Made by a program: the position numbers and the translations under genes
From: Clostridia bacterium
GTDB taxonomy: Bacteria; Bacillota_A; Clostridia; Christensenellales; Aristaeellaceae
Reading direction: 5' to 3'
DNA: 26,109 nucleotides
NCBI GenBank assembly: GCA_025997215.1
Contig: BNUH01000039.1
Location: 1 to 26,109 of the forward strand
Part shown: positions 23,916 through 26,109 of the stretch, one piece after another
How positions within the stretch are numbered: the stretch's first letter is position 1
How the letters are laid out: every line of letters begins with the position of its first letter
The notes under the pieces: model-generated
Databases searched by the model: none
Seen by the model: the letters and a program-made list of their open reading frames with translations, nothing else
Told to the model about the DNA's origin: nothing

Positions 23916-25172
23916 TCAGCGGCTTAAGCCTTCGAGCATCTCCTTGAGCGCCTTATCCCAATCCCCATCGGATAACGCGCCTTCGGATTCAGGCTTAATG
24001 CATTCGAAACAATCAGCCGGAATCAGGCCTTCGGCGCAGGTGAAGGTTACGCCATCGAGACCGTCGGTTCTAGCTTCATCATTGTTATCCGATACGAGTT
24101 CTCCGGGATTGTCGAAAGCTGGCGATATGTGCACGCGCTGGGCCGCGCGATTGTTGGATAGAACTATATTCTCGCGGTTGGGCGGTGCGATGCCCAGGAT
24201 TCGGTGCGTGCCGCGCTGGGCGCGGACGAACGCGCCGTCGACCGAGCTGTCCTGGATAGTGGCGGGGCCTTCCGCGCCGCCGACAATGCCGCCAGCGCCG
24301 GCGATTTCGGCGGCGACTTTGACGCAGGCACGGCAGCCGAGGATCGTCGCGCCCTCATCCACACGGCCGCAAACGCCGCCCGCATGGGTGGATTGGGATG
24401 TGATGGACGCCAAATTTGTGCAGGATTCGACATGGATGCCTTCGCCGATGGCCACGCCCGCAATCCCGCCAGCGTCCGATCCGGCGGTTACCTCGCCTTG
24501 ATTCAGGCAGGATGTTATGGTTATATCACCGTTGGAACCGTTCGTGCCCTGCGAGATGATCTGTCCGGAAATCCCTCCGGCCCGCGCGCCTTGGGTGAGG
24601 ATGACGCCCTCGTTCGCGCAGGATTGGCAAAGCCCGCTCTCGAAAATCGAGCCGGATATGCCGCCGGCCGCGCCGGAGCAAGCGCGGATGCTCCCCAAAT
24701 TCCGGCAATCGATGAACTGTGTACGAGCGGCCGCGCCCGCGAACCCACCCGTTCCGGCGCAGCCATTCAGCGCGGCGAATTGCTGGCAGCGTTCGGCGGC
24801 GCTATCCGTTAGCTTGCCAGCCAGCGCTCCGGTTGTACCCGCACCGCGTATGGTTCCATAAGTATTAATATCTGAGAACGAAGTGTGCGCCGCACTGCGG
24901 GTCAAGCCTCCCGTGATGTCGGCGCCGTCCTTAATGTCGAATTCTAGTGACAGTTCAAATATAGTTGAGTTGTTGAGGTTTTCAAATAGAGGCAAGTTCA
25001 GCGGGCCAATGCGATGCCCGTCCCCATCCAGCAGAATCCCGTCGCCATGGGCGATGGGCGTCCAAGATCCGTCGATAAAGATGTCGTTGGCGAGCTGATA
25101 GTCGCCCGTGTGCGACAGATTGTGGCCTATGGCGCGCAGCTCGGTTGCATTATGGATGCTGATTGGCGGCAT
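23916..25172 (-). CDS. GLUG-like beta-helix repeat protein without signal peptide
   Basis: 418 residues. Residues 4-60 match the lead-in of GLUG/beta-helix proteins: 'SIHNATELRAIGHNL', 'YQLANDIFID', 'GILLDGDGHRIGPL'. From about 85 to 320 imperfect repeats of 30-40 residues follow a pattern of C-x-N/A-x-G-x-I/V then AGGI-x-G, for example 'CRNLGSIRACSGAAGGISG', 'CLNQGEVTAGSDAGGIAG' and 'CTNLASITSQSTHAGGVCG'. The tail is acidic. The start is fixed by GGGAGG 8 bases ahead, and no signal peptide, anchor or sorting signal is seen, although such folds are mostly on the cell surface. The regularly placed Cys could form a ladder along the solenoid. Function unknown. No promoter recognised. Confidence 0.75.
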   Translation of the reverse strand: MPPISIHNATELRAIGHNLSHTGDYQLANDIFIDGSWTPIAHGDGILLDGDGHRIGPLNLPLFENLNNSTIFELSLEFDIKDGADITGGLTRSAAHTSFSDINTYGTIRGAGTTGALAGKLTDSAAERCQQFAALNGCAGTGGFAGAAARTQFIDCRNLGSIRACSGAAGGISGSIFESGLCQSCANEGVILTQGARAGGISGQIISQGTNGSNGDITITSCLNQGEVTAGSDAGGIAGVAIGEGIHVESCTNLASITSQSTHAGGVCGRVDEGATILGCRACVKVAAEIAGAGGIVGGAEGPATIQDSSVDGAFVRAQRGTHRILGIAPPNRENIVLSNNRAAQRVHISPAFDNPGELVSDNNDEARTDGLDGVTFTCAEGLIPADCFECIKPESEGALSDGDWDKALKEMLEGLSR

Positions 25173-25244
25173 GCAATGACCTCCCTTATCATGGTAAGGT
25201 TCATTAACATGATATGCACGGCAGCGCGCCGCGTCAGTCGCCGG

Positions 25245-25283
25245 GGTAAAACGTGAACAAGGGCTGCAGATTGCAGCCCTTGT
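25245..25283 (-). terminator. Rho-independent terminator of the PLP-enzyme gene
   Basis: On the minus strand ACAAGGGCTGCA and TGCAGCCCTTGT form a perfect 12-bp stem (about 25257-25283) with a 3-base loop, followed by TCACGTTTTACC. It lies about 60 bases after the stop of the minus-strand gene at 25345. The U tract is set back a few bases. It should separate that gene from the GLUG-like gene. Confidence 0.6.
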
Positions 25284-25344
25284 ACCTATCTGCGGGAAAA
25301 TATTTTATTTTTCCTATTGACAACCGTAAGATGTTGTGCTACTA

Positions 25345-26109
25345 TTAAGCAAATGCCTCCGTGATGCGCCGAATTCCCTCGGCCAGCGTCGCGCGCGGGC
25401 ACGCCAGGTTCATCCGCATGTATCCCGCACCGTTTGGGCCGAACGAAGCGCCGTCGTTCAGCCAGACCTTGGCCTTTTCCGCGAAGGCCTTGACTAATTC
25501 CGGTTGTGACAGCCCTAGCCCGGAGCAGTCCAGCCACGCGAGGTACGTCGCCTCCAGGTTGTACAGCTTAATAGCGGGGAGGTTTGCGGCGAAGGATTCA
25601 CGCAGGTGCGTGTGGTTTGCCAGCAAGTATGGCTTGAGCGCCTCCAGCCAGGGTGCGCCGTGCTTGTACGCGGCCTCGGATGCGGCTATGGCGATAGGAT
25701 TCAGGCCGATGTCGCAGGCATCCAGCGCGCGGAAAATCTTCCGCCGGAGCGCGGGATTCGGGACGAAGGCGTTTGAAGCCTGGAGTCCGGCCAGGTTGAA
25801 TGTCTTGCTGGGCGCGGTGCAAGTCACGGTGATCGGCTGGAACGCGGTATCCACCGCCGCGAAGGGGACATGGGTGTGCCCGGTATACACAAAATCCTCG
25901 TGGATTTCGTCGGATATGACCAGGAGGCCATGATTCAGGCAGATGTCGCCCAACCGCTGCAGTTCGGCGCGGGTCCACACGCGGCCAATCGGGTTGTGCG
26001 GGTGGCAGAGTATGAACAGCTTGGGCTTGGATTCGACGATCACGCGCTCGAAGTCGGCGAAGTCGATCTCGTAGCGGCCATCCGTCAACACCAGGTCGCT
26101 GGAAACTAT
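25345..26109 (-). CDS. MalY/PatB-type PLP C-S lyase/aminotransferase, partial
   Basis: About 255 C-terminal residues; the reading frame is open to the window edge at 26109, and roughly 130 N-terminal residues are missing. Fold-type I aminotransferase: 'CHPHNPIGRVW' (substrate-carboxylate Asn), 'ISDEIHEDFVY' (Asp to the PLP nitrogen), 'CTAPSKTFNLAGLQAS' with the PLP lysine in S-K-T-F-N, and C-terminal 'GAGYMRMNLACP' (Arg for the carboxylate). S-K-T-F-N-L-A-G-L-Q points to the MalY/PatB cystathionine beta-lyase group, which splits C-S bonds releasing pyruvate and ammonia. The physiological substrate could be cystathionine, cysteine or a conjugate. Apparently monocistronic, with a terminator behind it. 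Confidence 0.9.
   Translation of the reverse strand: MVSSDLVLTDGRYEIDFADFERVIVESKPKLFILCHPHNPIGRVWTRAELQRLGDICLNHGLLVISDEIHEDFVYTGHTHVPFAAVDTAFQPITVTCTAPSKTFNLAGLQASNAFVPNPALRRKIFRALDACDIGLNPIAIAASEAAYKHGAPWLEALKPYLLANHTHLRESFAANLPAIKLYNLEATYLAWLDCSGLGLSQPELVKAFAEKAKVWLNDGASFGPNGAGYMRMNLACPRATLAEGIRRITEAFA

Noticed and set aside
24204..24812. 202-codon plus-strand frame opposite the beta-helix gene
   Set aside because: Ala/Gly/Arg-rich shadow; the minus strand encodes regular repeats with a proper ribosome site.

Overview
The window (about 26 kb, GC-rich) reads as a chromosomal segment of a Firmicutes-type bacterium, probably of a clostridial lineage. The evidence is sigma-A-like promoters with near-consensus boxes, strong purine-rich Shine-Dalgarno sites, regulators ending the HTH in 'AVSKWE', a Pro/Thr-linked transglutaminase, a phosphodiester glycosidase and a triple bacterial SH3 protein. 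There is no 16S rRNA, so placement is tentative. Both solute-binding proteins have cleavable signal peptides ending in AFA but no lipobox cysteine, which is unusual for a single-membrane Gram-positive.

Layout. 1-236: the end of an rRNA operon (5S rRNA and terminator). 267-2083: small accessory genes, namely a RidA-family protein, a nucleotidyltransferase/HEPN pair with its own promoter, a GNAT acetyltransferase and a short HTH protein. 2219-8032 (minus strand): one operon, read as amino-acid-type binding protein, permease, ATPase, FAD-linked 2-hydroxyacid dehydrogenase, EtfB, EtfA. The last four genes are joined by ATGA stop/start overlaps. It looks like an importer wired to an LDH/Etf-type, possibly electron-bifurcating or -confurcating, oxidation module. 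8033-8713: a promoter-rich stretch with gene remnants and a truncated HTH gene.

8714-12511 (plus): leucyl-tRNA synthetase, then a phosphodiester glycosidase and a small membrane protein. 12467-15253 (minus): a transglutaminase-like protein with a Pro/Thr linker and an M20 amidohydrolase, behind a promoter preceded by three 11-bp direct repeats. 15274-16316 (minus): cysteine synthase with promoter and terminator. 16355-18904 (plus): a HAD phosphatase, an unrecognised 189-residue protein, a leader full of inverted repeats and a secreted triple-SH3 protein with terminator.

18942-19065: a long composite palindrome. 19077-23895 (minus): a sugar-import operon (TIM-barrel isomerase/epimerase, binding protein, double ATPase, permease) behind a consensus promoter. 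23916-25172 (minus): a Cys-containing GLUG-like beta-helix repeat protein with no signal peptide. 25345-26109 (minus): the C-terminal two-thirds of a MalY/PatB-type PLP enzyme that runs off the window.

The most notable candidates are the importer-dehydrogenase-Etf operon, the palindrome at 18942-19065, the structured leader at 17886-18005, the 11-bp operator-like repeats at 15221-15253, and the orphan protein at 17077. I found no CRISPR array, insertion sequence, tRNA or prophage.
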